Notes: generated by a model from the sequence alone, not told the origin. A DNA stretch of 64,000 nucleotides from Thelephora terrestris (GCA_015956445.1 WIUZ02000014.1:620001-684000), one strand, 5' to 3'. Positions 21,721 through 34,139 are shown, counted from the stretch's first letter. Numbers and translations: made by a program.

Positions 21721-23432
21721 TCAACCCTCGAGCTCGTAATTATAACCATCTCCTTCATCCTCTTCATCCTCCCCATCATCATACATGTCGCTGCTGCGAA
21801 AATCGTTAGCAAGTTCGTAATCAAAACGATCTATGTACCTCAAATAGTCAAAATCGCCATAGTCATCGTAGTCTTCGTAGAAGGGGTATTCATCGTCCTC
21901 GTCATCCCAATCGCTTTCCTCCGTGAGCTCCATGAAAAGGAGAGATTCTTCGATGCAAAAATCATCTTGGAACACCTGCGGCGTGGGCGCATGCAACTCT
22001 CCGGGCTCATGGAGGTCGAGTTCTATACCCTGCTTGGGGAGCCATTGGGTAACATGCCGCATGATGGGTCCCGCCACATCTTCCTTCGGCATGTGGATGA
22101 TCTTGAGAGATTTATCGCCGTTCTTGAGACGTTTCTCGATGGCTGCCTGGAATGAAGTCCAATGCCCTATGTTCGATATCGACAGCTCTTTCAACTTGGG
22201 GAATGGGTTCTCCACCTTCTGATATTTTGGTGGGTACGCTGACTTTTGTAAGGAGGACTCCGCCGGGTGGGGAGGTTCGAGCAGGTCCGCAAAGGCTGAT
22301 TCGTCGGTACAGCCCACAAAACTGACCGATTCGAGCTGGGGGAACATGGAGGGAAGGTTGTGCATGGTAAGGAGTGGCAGCAAGGGGAGTCTGTGGAATT
22401 GAATTGATTGCAACTTTGGAGCAGAGAAACAGTGAAACATCTCTGCCACTCTTTGTACGTCTGATTTGAAAGGATAGAGAGCGGCGAAGTAGGTCAGGTT
22501 TGGGGTGAGTATATGTTCCATGATATCATAGGAATTCCCGACAAGTAAGGTTTTGAGGTTTTGAAGGGTAATCCTGGATTTACGGAGCGTGACCGAAACA
22601 TTGGGGGTAGGGGGTCCGAATCGAAGGTGTTCCAAGGAATGGGCGACATGTGGAAGGAATTCAAGCACAGGATCAAGGTTGAAGGGCTCCCCCAATGTGA
22701 TCGTTGACATGCAATCGAGAACCACGAGGTTCGATGGAAGGGGCGGGAAGGAATGGATAGAGCGGAGTCTGCATCGACGCAAAAGCGGAGCATTGCGGCA
22801 TAAGGTGAGCCCGGGCTGGGACGATTTCCCGGACGGGTGTGTGATTTCGATATCCTGGAGGATCTGGAAGTCAAGATGTCCCATCACGGTAAGTAACGCG
22901 CCTGCGGCCTCTTCCCCGTCGGAGTTTAGAGTGATCCTTTGCCAGCGGCTCGCGTACGGGATAATGAGGTCGTGAATTATCTCTTGAACTTCGGCGTTGG
23001 GCTGTCCCAGGCTAGAAAACCAGGTAAGAAAGAGGGGGCACATTTTGGAGCGTTCCAGATTGACGCGAGCGGCCGCTTTCTCCTGTTCCGTGTCGTAATT
23101 CATGATATGAATGTTCGACCAGAGAGTAGGCGCGTCCAGAGCCACAGTCCTCCAGTAGCGGCATACTTGTGTTAGAGGGAATGGATGGTTTCTGGTGTAG
23201 GCGACCCGCACGTTATCTGGGCGTGCGTTTTTGAAGATCTCGACGAGGAGTTCCGTCGGGAGTTTGTCGAACGCGAAATCGGCGAGAGAGCTCTTTCCGT
23301 CTGTAATCGGACGCTGAGTGGATCACTCTGTTGAACACCTTGACGACACGACGTACCATCGACTATCTTCGCCTTGGATGAGGATGCTTGTGGGTGCATA
23401 TCCTCGGTTTCCGGATCGAAAATCTGCAGCAT
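21721..23432 (-). CDS. F-box protein with acidic C-terminus
   Basis: F-box proteins recruit substrates to SCF ubiquitin ligases; fungi of this group have large families. The start is the ATG at 23432 (MLQIFDPETEDMHPQ). One intron (GTACGTCGTG to TTACAG, about 23303-23356) leads to the F-box motif LPTELLVEIFKNARPDN, followed by PFPLTQVCRYWRTVALD and APTLWSNI, the usual order in this family. The middle is a long leucine-rich-like region (for example LEHLRFGPPTP, LVVLDCMSTI, LESVSFVGCTDESAF) that probably binds the target. The last 65 residues are nearly all Asp, Glu and Tyr, with a stop at 21721. Target unknown. Total is about 515 residues. Confidence 0.85.
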
Positions 23433-23945
23433 ACCGTCTTTGCTGGAGGGGTCGATGTGGTGAGTGGCAAAGAGTCTGAAGATTGTGACGGAGGTCACCA
23501 GTGACCGCCACAGTTTTTGGCTGCCTCAATACTTTCACCACCGTCAAACTGTGGCGCTTTCTGATTGCCCTTTACCTTGAGCTGATGGCTCTAACAATCT
23601 CCAACTGCCTTGGAATCGTGGCTGCGTGGCTTTCAAGGCGTGTTGTGTTGCCCGTGCTCGCTTCCCCGGACTTCAGCTGGACTCCCGCCTACCGTATCCG
23701 TCTCCCTGCGCACGCGGAACGCGAGGCCACGCGCTTTTAATGCCGTTGACTTGAGGGTACTGCCTATCGCCGACCCGCTGTGTTTCAGCGCAGGGATATG
23801 ACGCGTCTAAGTGATTTCCGATCCGTAGGGACGGCCTCATGGAGTCCACGCAACCTCCACCCCCCTCTATGAAATATCCTACTCGCTCGTTCTCCTCTTG
23901 CCCCACGCTCCTATCTTGTGAGCCTGTAAACCGGAGCTCAACGCC
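23433..23945. promoter_or_regulatory. Divergent upstream region
   Basis: About 510 bp between the F-box start (minus) and the next plus-strand gene. It is expected to contain both promoters. Open frames crossing it on both strands show no recognisable domain. Confidence 0.35.
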
Positions 23946-24610
23946 ATGGTTCAGCCTCCGATTGTTCGGGATTTTGCCTTCGTGAAATCTTCCGTCCCGT
24001 TCCCAGCGGCCAATAATACTCAATCAGTGGCCCCACCTGAGCACCACCGCCAGCGCACAAGATCAAACTCTTCCACATCTTCCTCATCCGGGGTCATTCC
24101 TCAACCACGACCTCCTACGACCTCCATGTCAGGACGAACGCGGAAACAGTTATCACCCGTTGTGGAGGAATGCGAGGATAGCCCCAGCCGTCGGAGGCTG
24201 CCCTCTCGCCAAAGGGTCGGATCCCGGGCTGGTCATCGTCATAAAAGCAGACCCGCCTCTTATGTCGGTCACACTGGCATAGTCGCTGAAGATCTCACGA
24301 TCGCGATGATGTCGATGATACCACCTCCCCCCCGGAACCAAAACAGGGCTACAGCGAGACAAAGGCCAACGAACAAAACCAAATCTCGATTCCAGAGCCT
24401 CCGCCAATCAATCCGAGCGCGACTTCCGAACATATGCGTCTGGAAACGCTCGTGGAGGGTTTGATACCCCACTCTTCGCTACCCCACACAAACGATTATC
24501 GATTATCCGGTAAGATCGTGATTTTGGACGTAGACGCCTTTCACTGAAGCTCACCTGCAGAATCAGCACGTCCTGGGTCAAAACTCACTGAACGAGCATT
24601 GCCATTGTAA
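23946..24610 (+). CDS. Unrecognised Ser/Pro-rich protein
   Basis: I do not recognise this protein. The start is MVQPPIVRDFAFVK. The first exon is rich in Ser, Arg and Pro and low in complexity (SSTSSSSG, QPRPPTTS). A shift of frame between about 24200 and 24290, best explained by a short intron, leads to an exon with DVDDTTSPPEPKQG, IPEPPPINPSATSEHM and LETLVEGLIPHSSL. A clean intron (GTAAGA to CTGCAG, about 24510-24560) then joins RLS to ESARPGSKL, ending ERALPL and TAA at 24610. The last intron has good sites and keeps frame, which is the main reason to call the gene. No signal peptide or membrane segment is seen. The first intron's edges are unresolved. Confidence 0.5.
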
Positions 24611-25273
24611 CCGCTGCACGTCTTCGCGAGTAATTCATTATGTAGACTGTCGTCATGTCCAACCTTTTTGTTTTCCGGTGCTCACTTAATTCACCCTGTA
24701 CAAACCCTTACCCTGTAACCTGTTTTCTACTACCAGAGCTATGAACCTATATGAACAACGTGTGCGAGATCCGGGACCATGATCAAATTTAGAGCTTTGG
24801 CGGAAAAGATGATCGACTCCACAGTTATCCGGCCTAACCTCCTGCCACGATGTCTCCACCTATCATAACGCGGAAAAAGCCACCAACACTATCAGGGTTT
24901 GGCGGTTGACGCCACTTCTTCGCATCGATATTTGCCTCGAGGACCGGCTGCGCACCCCAGTATTGCCCACCAGCGTCCTCGTAGGCTGTGTGCGACACGT
25001 GGATATTCCCACACGACCAGCCAAATCATTTGATTGGCTTGATGGCTATGTCCGTTGCTATCCCGCCATCCGCTCATCGCCCTTTGAACACCTCGCGGGG
25101 CGGTACAATGGGTTCCTTTTAAAAGGCATTGGTCGCCTGATCTGGGAGCCCCCATCCCCCCCTCCTCCTCTAATTCCCTCCCGGCATCGCAGGCAGGTCC
25201 CGCCGCTCTCCCCTTCCAACCTCAACTCGTCTTCTCCGCCTTTTTTAACGCCACGAACTCTTACGACTCGAAA
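24611..25273. other. Intergenic
   Basis: 663 bp upstream of the kinase gene. The part nearest the start (25140-25270) is strongly C/T-rich, as expected for a fungal core promoter or 5' UTR. No coding signal is recognised. Confidence 0.4.
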
Positions 25274-26900
25274 ATGCCTTTCTCCACGCGCGCTATCCGC
25301 AAAGACCGCATCTACTACAATGGAACTATTGTTCAACCCAGTATCCAGGAACGGAGGGGTATCCCCGCGTGTCCTGTGATCTACGTCCCAGACGAGGACC
25401 AGGACGACTACGGCCCTGCGCACCCAACTGTTAGTCCTCGTAACCTCCCGGCTGCCCCGGTCATGCGATGCGTCGGGCTTCCCTTCGATAGCCCGTCTTT
25501 GTCGAACCCACCGCCGGCCACTCCCCATAGGACTCTGCGGAGGTCAAGGGGTCTTCACTGGCCCTCCGCCCGTCTGTCTCCTTCGAAACCAATTATCCAG
25601 AAGCTTGGACCGTTCGAGTTCCTCCATAGCCTTCACTCGGGCGCGTTTGGCTCTGCCGTTTCCGCTAGGGATCTTTCGACCGGAAGGAAGGTTTGCTTGA
25701 AGATTGTGGATAAGCATCGGGTTGCGCCAGAATCGAAGGAACTGAGGGCTTTGCAGACGGAGCTGCGAGCTTATCAGGTCATCGCAGATTCAATGCCGTC
25801 CAGGTTCATCATGGATTGTCATGGTGTCTTCCAGGATGAAGGATCTGTGTATTTTGCAATGGTGAGTGAACAGAATTTTCCCAGTGACCGTTGTGATAGC
25901 GTGACTTCTGACGATCTACGCTCCAGGATCACCTCAGGTCCGACATGCATTCCCTCCTCGTCGAGAAGATTCATCCCCGCCGGATGAAAAAATGGATTGC
26001 CCAAATGGCTCTCGGGATCGCTGCGCTACACGACATGGGGATCATCCACAGGGACATCAAACCCGAAAACGTGTTGGTCGATCGATGTGACAATGTTAGG
26101 ATATTCGACTACGGCACAGCATACATCCACAACAAACCGGTCAGACGCGGGAGGAAGTACTCCCAGGAACTTGTGGGCACGCGACAGTATCTTGCCCCGG
26201 AGTTTCTAAGCGGAAAGTCATACGGGCCGACGGTGGATTATTGGGCGCTTGGATGTACCGTGTTTGATCTAATTGCTGGTGATGTGAGTTTCAGTTTTCT
26301 CTCGTCACAGATTTTCGTCTGGTTGCCTTGGAGTCGAATCGGTGCTGATATAGTTCCGTAGATCTTGTTTGCAAACGATGACAGGCTGTGGGAATATTTA
26401 GAGTGGGATGCCGCCGCGGAGGGCGTCTCGTACTTTCGTTGGAGGAGGCCGAAGCTTTCCGAAGCTGAGGAGGATTTGTTGTCAGGGGTATGTGCAGTTT
26501 GTGTTCCTCGCTAGTGTCTCACACTTACGTGAACTATCGCAGCTGCTCAGCCGTGACTCCCGTACGCGATACACTCTGGACGAGCTACGCGTTCACCCCT
26601 ATTTCTTCGATAGCAAAGGCCGGAATGTGTTTGACGAAGTTCTTCGGGAGTCTGCCGCCGACACTCACGGTTGGTCCCTTTTCTTTTCTTCGTCCAATGC
26701 ATCTCATTGATTTCCATCTGCTTTTCACAGCCACTCCATATCCCTTCCTGGACATGAACCTTCCAGGACCGACCCCTGCCTCCGTCATCTTCACGCCAAT
26801 TTACGATTTTTACGACCCCTACCGTGGTGATTTCAACCGATTCGGCTGGATCAATCACAGAGGGATTTGGTCAGACCATTGCACTCCGCAAGGTCATTAA
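25274..26900 (+). CDS. Divergent Ser/Thr protein kinase
   Basis: This is a eukaryotic protein kinase of AGC-like appearance; substrate unknown. A Pro-rich N-terminus of about 115 residues precedes the kinase core. Visible are a glycine loop that is only partly kept (LHSGAFGSAVSA), the ATP-binding lysine (KVCLKIVDK), the catalytic loop IIHRDIKPENVLV near 26044, the metal motif as DYG instead of DFG (IFDYGTA), the activation segment end VGTRQYLAPEF, and DYWALGCTVFDLIAGD. The core continues across introns into LLSRDSRTRYTLDELRVHPYF, then a C-terminal tail with a repeated FxP/FDPY-like aromatic pattern, ending QGH and TAA at 26900. It should be active despite the Tyr in the DYG motif. Four introns are inferred. 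Confidence 0.85.
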
Positions 26901-27782
26901 TTATACCCTGTTTTCTTTCCGTGTTTTTTTTGTTCAGTCTTTTACTGATAAATCCAACGGCGTAGCCATCCCCACATGTTTCACCCCATCTCGCATTGCT
27001 TTTTGTTTTCCCTGCTTTCCGCCCCACAGATACCCTCCCCCTTTGCATGTTTTTGAATTGTACCGTTAGTTGTAGCTTTGTAAGTTTTCCAATGAGAGCC
27101 TGTTTTGCGCACGTGAATTTCCCGTTAGAGGAGAAGCTTACATGTTTGTTCCGTCCCTCCTGAAAATGACCACCTACTGCGTTTACCTGGCTCGCTCGCT
27201 CGATTGTCGCTTCGACGAGGCGGTTGAAGGTTGGTGGGTTCTCACTCAAGCGCCGCCAGCGTTGAGTCGCTGAGAACCTGGACGGTCACTATTGCCTTCA
27301 GATCCCCGCAGTTCTGTTCGCCAAAGGAATCCTAATACCCGGGGCTTCGTTCCGACGGCCGTTGCCAATCTTGCCTCTTCCATCACGCGCGTCATCTACA
27401 GTCATTGAATTAGGGCTATTCGATGTACCTTTCATTTCACGGGAACCTTGGGCGCAAATGTGGCTGGGGGCGCCACACACACAGAACGGCCACACTTTGA
27501 TGATGCGAACGGGAAATTCCGATCAGAGATTCCGCGCTTAAGAAATCATCCAGGTGCACTGTTGCGGTCCTAGCGCGAGGATCTCCATTTGGCCGAACGG
27601 TCAACGAGGGTCGTACAAAGGGGAAACGTGGAACCTTTCCTTCATTCACCAGCAAAGAGGCTTCAAGCAGTCAAGCCTCTTTTCCTCAGACACGTGTTCT
27701 TCTCCGACCACCTACCCTTCTGGGACGACTGTAATCGAAAAGCGATCTCTTCCCCCCATCTCCCTACCCTCCCCCAGCCACG
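26901..27782. other. Intergenic, Argonaute upstream region
   Basis: 882 bp between the kinase stop and the first Argonaute start. Short open frames on both strands have no recognisable domain. The 100 bp before the Argonaute ATG is C/T-rich, which fits a promoter or leader. Confidence 0.4.
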
Positions 27783-30700
27783 ATGACATCTCAACCGTTG
27801 GTGCTCAAGAGTAGCGGAGACCTGTTTAAAGGCACCAAGGGACACCAGTGCAGTATCATTTCCAACACTTTCAAGCTGCGACTTCCCGATAAGGAGTACT
27901 ACCATTATGATCGTGAGTACCGATGCCTCCAGATCGATATATGGGCTGATAACGTGTGCACTGCAGTCTGTACGGACACGTTCCCGTATTCAATTCATTC
28001 CGTTTGTTTTCTGAACGTGGGTGACGGCAGGTATCAGAAAATGGGACAAGAGGAAGGAAACGGAAGGGGAGCAGCTCAAGAATCCCTCTCGAACCGTTGC
28101 CGTGATCGAACGGCTCCAGTCCGTCACTGCACCGCAAGAGTTCAACCCTAGGGGTGTATACGATGGAGCCGTGAACTTTTTTACGCTGAAGAACATGTCA
28201 CAGTCCAAGGTAATTCCGTTCTGGAGGTGGATATTCATGCTAATATCTTGGCGTGTAGACGTTTGAGGTCAGCATGTCGGATGGTAAATTCGTTGATTTC
28301 ACGGTCACCATGAACCTCGTCGGGAAAATCAATCCGAACCGGTGAGCTTCGCCTGGAACCACGTCTATCCGTTAACCCACTGTTTTCACCCGTCACGCAG
28401 AGATATCGCCCGCTTCAGGCAAAACCAAGGCGGAAACATGGAGCACGTCGTGAATCTGGTCCAAGTTTACATGCGTCACGAAATGTCGCTGTAGGAGCTC
28501 TAGCGACTAGCACTGAGAGAGCAACACTCATTTTTCGATAGGAAATATTACTGCCCTCCGACCAGCAAGTTCTACTACAAGAGCGGCGAAAGTAGCAACC
28601 TCCGGCATGGGCTTGAACTGTGGCCTGCAATCTTTCAGTCAGTCTTACACGCCTCGGCCGTCACACCATCTAACTTTTGTGATCAGGAGTGTTAGGCTTG
28701 GTCGCGACGACCTTTACTTGAATATAGACACGGGCGTCGGTGTTTTGTGCGTGGTTTCGAGATGTATTTCGCCGGAATCTCACTTTAGGGTGCAGTTATG
28801 GGCAGGATCTAGCGCAAGTTTGCCACAAGTTTCTGCGCGCGTCCGCGTTCAGGCTTCAAGACCTGATCCTCGAGCCTCCTGAGGAAAGTCGTGCCAGTCC
28901 CTCTACGAGAGAAAAAATGAAGAGGGAATGGGAGGCACTCCTTCGGTTCATCAAGGGCCTCGAGGTTTCTGTGAATTTCAAGACGTCGAGGAAGTATCCT
29001 AGGCGCAAGATCGTGGACATTTATCCCAGGGCCGGGAGATATCAGTTTGTGCTCGAGAGGGCGGATAAGAAGGAGAAGCGTGTGGTCACGGTCGAGGTAC
29101 GTATCATTGTGGTAAACTTGACAGTGGAGGCTCCTCACAGCTAGCTTCGCAGGAATACTACCAAATGGCGTACGGCCAACGGATGCAGTGCCCCGACGCT
29201 ATCGGCGTGGTCACGCGCAAGGATCCATTTTCCGTCATCCCGATCGAGTTTTGCAGGCTCAGCCAGCAAATGTATAAGAAGGTCCTCGATCCTGAGAACA
29301 CGAGCATGGTGTTGCAAAAGGCGACGGTAAGACCTCGCGATCGCTTCCGAGCCATCGAGGCCGCACGAGTACGTTTCTTGCCTTTTTCCTTTGAGTGCCG
29401 GGCTCACTTGACCAACGAAGGCGGAATGTGCTGGAAGTCTGCCGAGGTCTGGGTTGAACGCGGAAATTAGCACTCGTGCCATGCAAATTCCAGCACGAAA
29501 ACTACAAATTCCTGGGATCGCCTTCGGCGAGGCAAAAAAAGAGTCTACGGTTTGCCCCCTGTGCCATTATGTGCGACGGAAGCCTGACGTTTGTCCGTTA
29601 GAACAATGGTCAATGGAACATGAGGGATAAGAAATACTATCAGCCTGGCTATATCTCAGAGTGGGCAGTGATAAACTTTACGAACGAAAACAATCTCGGT
29701 CCGATGATCAAGGGCCTTACCGAATGTTGTCAGAGCAGAGGTACCTTTCTCCCTTCCATGAACATGAGAGCGAGCATCGATCACGATTTCTGTAGGGATG
29801 TTCCGTCAACGTGGGATCGGGCCTCCTGCGGAGACCGGAAGGCTTCACCTTCCGAGGATACTACCCGGAAACCCCCTGCACGTTGAGGTGCGTACTCTGC
29901 GGAAGCGGGGATTCGGTGCTGGTCGCTGAAACCCCCTTATCAGCGTGTCTTGCAGGAAGTGGAGGCGGGTGCGAAGAGAGACTGTGATTCCTGGGCGGGT
30001 AACCGGTACAAGGATCCCTCCATGAAGCTTAAGGCGCTGCATGATATGTCGAATCATTTTCTCGTCGTCGCTTTCCTGCCCTTCCACGCTGCCGAGATAA
30101 GGCAGAAGATCAAGCATTGGGGCGACACCAAAGGTTTTATGACCCAGTGCATCGTGAGTGTTCCATCGTACTCGGCCAGACCTACGCGTCATGTCTCTGC
30201 TTGGCTATCATAGCGTCAAAAGGACCCGAGTTCCCCGAGAAACAAGTTCAATGACCAGTATTACAACAATCTTGCGCTTAAGTGGAGTCGCAATCGGCGT
30301 TCGTTGCTTTCGTGTTGACTGATTCAACCTCTAGGATTAACGCGAAGGTCGGAGGGGTGAACTTTTGCCCGATTGAACCCTCTTTTGATCAATGCAAATC
30401 CGCTCCGATGATGATCGTGGGTAGGTGCAGTTGCTTCCGTTGCGTTTAACGTCGTCTGAGTCCTTGGGTCTTAGGCGCGGACGTGGGACATGCGTCGCCG
30501 GGTGTCCATCGCCCATCGTTAGCATCGGTTGTGTTCTCCACGGACAACACGTTCTCCCGATACCAAGCTCTAGCAAGCTTGCAACAGGGGAGGATGGAAG
30601 CTATTGCTGATTTAAAGCAAATGATGTTGGTAGGTGCTAGGTGGTAACAATCCGTTAACCCCTACTCGCTAAATCGGTTCCTTAGGATGCTTTCAAGAAG

Positions 30701-31685
30701 TTCCACGGAACGAACGGTTGCATACCCGAGCGTATCGTCTTTTTCAGGGACGGGGTGTCGGAAGGCGAGTTTTCGAGAGTCCGCGATAGCGAGGTCGAAG
30801 CGATTCATGGTGAGTGTGCTCGTGTCGTTCTGCACGCGCGATCTTACGCATCTCCTACAGATGCGATTCGTGAGGTTGGGCGAAAGGTTAAACTCACCAA
30901 GCCGCCTAAACTGACGTTCATTATCGTCGGGAAGAGGTGAAGCTGCCAGCTCGTAAGCGATCGAGTGCTCAGTTGACGGAGATCCACAGGCATCACCTCA
31001 AATTTTTCGTACAGGGGCGCGACTCGTGAGTTCGTACTTCGCAAATCTTCCCTGTAGGATTGACCCGTCGGCCACAGCGTGGACCAGCCGCCGCAAGGGC
31101 TCGTTGTCGATACGGAGGTGATTTCGCCCCTTTACCCCAACTTTTACCTCCAGAGCCATGCTGGCATGCTCGGAAGTGAGTCACTTGCTCCTTTGGGCTT
31201 TGGGGTGTTCGACGCTGACCTCGTTGTTAGCGAGAAAGTCATCGCACTACACGGTGCTTCACAACGAGAACGAGACCTTCGATGCCGATTTGTGAGCAGT
31301 TTTTTCGGGATCCTGTTGGGGGAATGTAGACTGACCGCGGGGATACACCAGTATCCAAGGACTCGCTTTTTCGTTGTGCCACCTACAAGCGAGAGCTACG
31401 AAAGGTGTATCTATACCCGCCCCCGTCGCTTGTGAGTTTTTTTCTCTCTCGTGGGATTGTGTTTTGAACTCCCCTCCTGATAAACTTACAGATGCGGATG
31501 TACGTATCGCCGAAACCAAGATCCTGTTCTTACTGAACTGACTGTCTCTGCAGCTCGTTTGCTCGAGGGTTGAGTTTCACTTCTCGAAACAGGATCTTGA
31601 AATGTTGGATAGCAGAGAGGTGGTGGAAATTGCGCAATGGGAGGAGAAGTTCCGACCTGCGAAACAGGGAATGTATTTTGTATAG
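27783..31685 (+). CDS. Argonaute, intron-rich
   Basis: Argonaute binds small RNAs and silences matching transcripts. The start is MTSQPLVLKSSGDLFKG. About twenty short introns must be removed, and the joined protein of roughly 950 residues shows all domains. These are the N domain, L1 (LNIDTGVG/CSYGQDL), PAZ (EEYYQMAYGQRMQCPDA, 29152 on), L2 (GLNAEISTRAMQIPAR, NNGQWNMRDKKYYQPG), MID (IKHWGDTKGFMTQCI, INAKVGGVN) and PIWI. The PIWI slicer residues are Asp in VGADVGHASPG, Glu in LQQGRMEAIADL, Asp in FFRDGVSEGEF, and Asp in VAYADLVCSRVEF where animal AGO2 has His. DEDD tetrads are known and active in budding-yeast Argonaute, so slicing is plausible. It ends GMYFV and TAG at 31685. A long palindrome starts 180 bp downstream. 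Confidence 0.9.
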
Positions 31686-31865
31686 TTGACTAACTGTTGT
31701 TATGGTGGTGTGGGTGTAATGGTTATGTGTACCCTTCTGTGGTGTGATGTCTTGTTTGTTTTTCCTTTGAGCATTGGTTCTAGACACTCCTTGTAGTAGT
31801 GTTGCACTCCTGTACATACAGCCATCAACCCTCAAACCCAAAAGGTGGAGTGACTTTTCAGGTGG

Positions 31866-32473
31866 TGCCTCAATCACCAGACTTCCCATGGTTTACCAAT
31901 GCTGCCAACGTTTGTCATCAACATTCAGTCTTGGGTCACCATCACCTCATCTATGACTCTGCTGTTGGTCTTAATCATTGTCCCCTAACCATACATTCCT
32001 CAAAAGCCCGCATTCCTTCCCTCCATTGAAAAATGGTCCTCCTTCATTATCGTTTCTTCTCCGCTCACTGCCACACCCTCTCTCAGTCTGTTCACAAGTT
32101 CCTCTCCCTCTTTAAGAACTGGGCATTCTCCCCTGACCCAGGCAAATCTTTAACAACTCCCCCTCACTCCATCCATGATGCCTGGGAGGGAGTTGTTGAA
32201 GAGTTTCCTGGGTCAGGGGAGAAAACCCAATCCTTACAGAGGGGGGGAACTTGTGAATGGACTGAGAGAGGGTGTAAGTGGAGAAGAAATGATGATGAAG
32301 GACCATTTTTCAATGGAGGGAAGGAATGCGGCCTTGGTGGAATGTATGGTTAGGAGACAATGATATAAGACTGACAGCAGAGTTGTCAATGAGGTGGTGG
32401 TGACCCAAAACTGAGTGTTGATGTCAAATGTTGACGGCATCTGTAAACCATGTGAAGTCTGGTGATTGAGGCA
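31866..32473. repeat. Long imperfect palindrome / foldback element
   Basis: The left arm 31866-32161 and right arm 32188-32473 are reverse complements of each other over nearly their whole length, at roughly four of five positions by eye. They surround a loop of about 26 nt. Matching blocks include TGCCTCAATCACCAGACTTC on the left with its complement at 32454-32473, CCTAACCATACATTCC at 31984 with its complement near 32338, and CATTCCTTCCCTCCATTGAA at 32011 with its complement near 32311. Weaker similarity may extend outward to about 31780 and 32520. It encodes no recognisable protein. It could be a MITE-like or foldback transposon. If transcribed from either strand it would fold into a hairpin of nearly 300 bp. 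It lies between the first Argonaute and the RNase III gene. Confidence 0.85.
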
Positions 32474-32810
32474 TTACCCCTCTGAGGGCTTAAAATCTAT
32501 TACAACACATTGTAATGGGTTATAAGCATCCTGGTTCAACCCAGAGTGATAGGGATTGCTCAACTTCTGGAGGAACAACAACACATTGTCTCCTAACAGA
32601 CAGGGCAGCTGGGTTTGCCTTCACTGTTACATCAATATTGTCCCGCTTCTCCATCTCCAAGACGAAGCTACTCTTCATTGTCTGGCTTTATGACAACAAG
32701 ACACCACACTTCCAAGTCCTTTTGACTGTGGGCAATTCCAGTGAGATTTGCCTCAGCCTCGTACTTTGCCAAGTGTTGATTTGATGGAATTCACGAGTGG
32801 AGGAGAGTGC

Positions 32811-33112
32811 TTACGTCATCACGTTCGATACTCCGGCATCGCTCGGTTTCGTATAACCGAAGCTGGGCGCATCGATGGGCGTCACCTGCCATCCACAGAG
32901 GGTGAATTCGTTGGAGACTTCGACCTTATCAACGCATGATTCTAAAGAAGTTTCGACGTGTATTTGCGAACCATTCGCAATGTTGATGAACTGAACCCAT
33001 GAATTAATCACCGGATACATACAATCCAGGTATTCCAAGTCCTCACAGAAGTCTTCCTGCCCCCCGGGCCAGTCACACCCATGACGCTACAATCGTCCCT
33101 AGCCCGGGAATC
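32811..33112 (-). pseudogene. Decayed GTPase G-domain fragment
   Basis: Two exons of a P-loop GTPase related to the gene at 3666-5589 can be read on the minus strand. The first holds a damaged Walker A (VMGVTGPGGRKTS, near 33050-33090) followed by GTGAGG, the same intron position as in the intact gene. After the acceptor (TTCAG) comes FINIANGSQIHV, then FTLCGWQVTPIDAPSFG, which aligns with FYLDGRRVTLIDTPGFD, then a stop. The G3 motif DTPG has become DAPS, and no G4 region or coiled coil follows. Because the intron is kept, the copy arose from genomic DNA and not from cDNA. Confidence 0.65.
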
Positions 33113-34139
33113 GGTCAAAGGTGCTCATCATGTGCGCAATACCGAGAGGCAGAAGTAGCTGCTGAGGATCAGCGGTACTGGTGAAAGGATAGGGGCATGA
33201 ATGTTGATGGATGTATCTGCATGTGAACAGATATACGGATTCAATCGTACCTGGAGGGAACATTAGGGGTCATTTGAAGATGCGAGGGGCCAAAGTCACA
33301 CAAAGGGCGTGGTCGGCGCACCCTCATATTGTTGCCCGGAGGCATCCGAATCAGAAGCCGGGCATGGTCCCCGTAATGAATTCATGATCCTCGCCCGACT
33401 CGAAGGGGAAAAGTTGTCCCCGGATCAGAAGCCCTAATATGTCGATACCAATGACCATGGCATGTCGATTGGAGTGAACGCCAGGATATGAGGGTCTCTT
33501 TCGAATCTCGAATCTTCGCTCTGGTGAGCAGTCCGAACCTCTGACTCCAGGATGTCGTAGCTATTCGAGGCCAAGACCGGTTTCATATCAACATCACTTC
33601 AATTTCGTTGAAGAGGACGCGGATGGCGTTCTGGTGTCTGCAGAAAGTACATCCACTTGAAGTTATGTCCCTAGATCTTCCATGACGTTTGTAGGCTGGA
33701 ATTCAGCCTCGAATTTAGAGGCGAGGAGGACACGATTTAGAAGGGGACGATACCTGGGGGGACCACGCCTCTGAAGACGTTTGTGGGATTGCTCGTAGGA
33801 GCTCCTTTCCGGTTACTACTATCCCCCTGATCAGTGACTTCTCGTTGGATGGGAAGTCGCTTGTCTGGTGTAGAGCGGATAGGGGTACTAACGGAGTTGA
33901 TGTGACGAGTGCAAGACTGTACGCCGTTATCTATAGCGGGTGGCAAGGGATTACTGGCCCGAGCTGATACCTGGTAGTCAGGGGCCTTATGCGAACCACT
34001 GCACCCAGATACCAGTGTCCTCTGTTGGCGGGATCGACGATAGCGGCCGCGGCGTCTCCCGTTGAGCCTTTAAATGTTGACACCGCGGGACGTTGACGCC
34101 AAACATTGAACATTTCTATTCCGACAAACCGCGGCTCAC
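33113..34139. other. Intergenic, no recognisable gene
   Basis: About 1 kb between the GTPase fragment and the RNase III gene. It may hold more of the decayed GTPase copy and the promoter of the RNase III gene. I see no coding exon I can support. Confidence 0.4.

Noticed and set aside
22494-22874. Second frame inside the F-box gene as a separate gene
   Set aside because: It overlaps the uninterrupted F-box frame and has no domain; a shadow.
31530-32353. Protein-coding gene in the palindrome
   Set aside because: Open frames on both strands mirror each other because the arms are inverted repeats; none has a recognisable domain.
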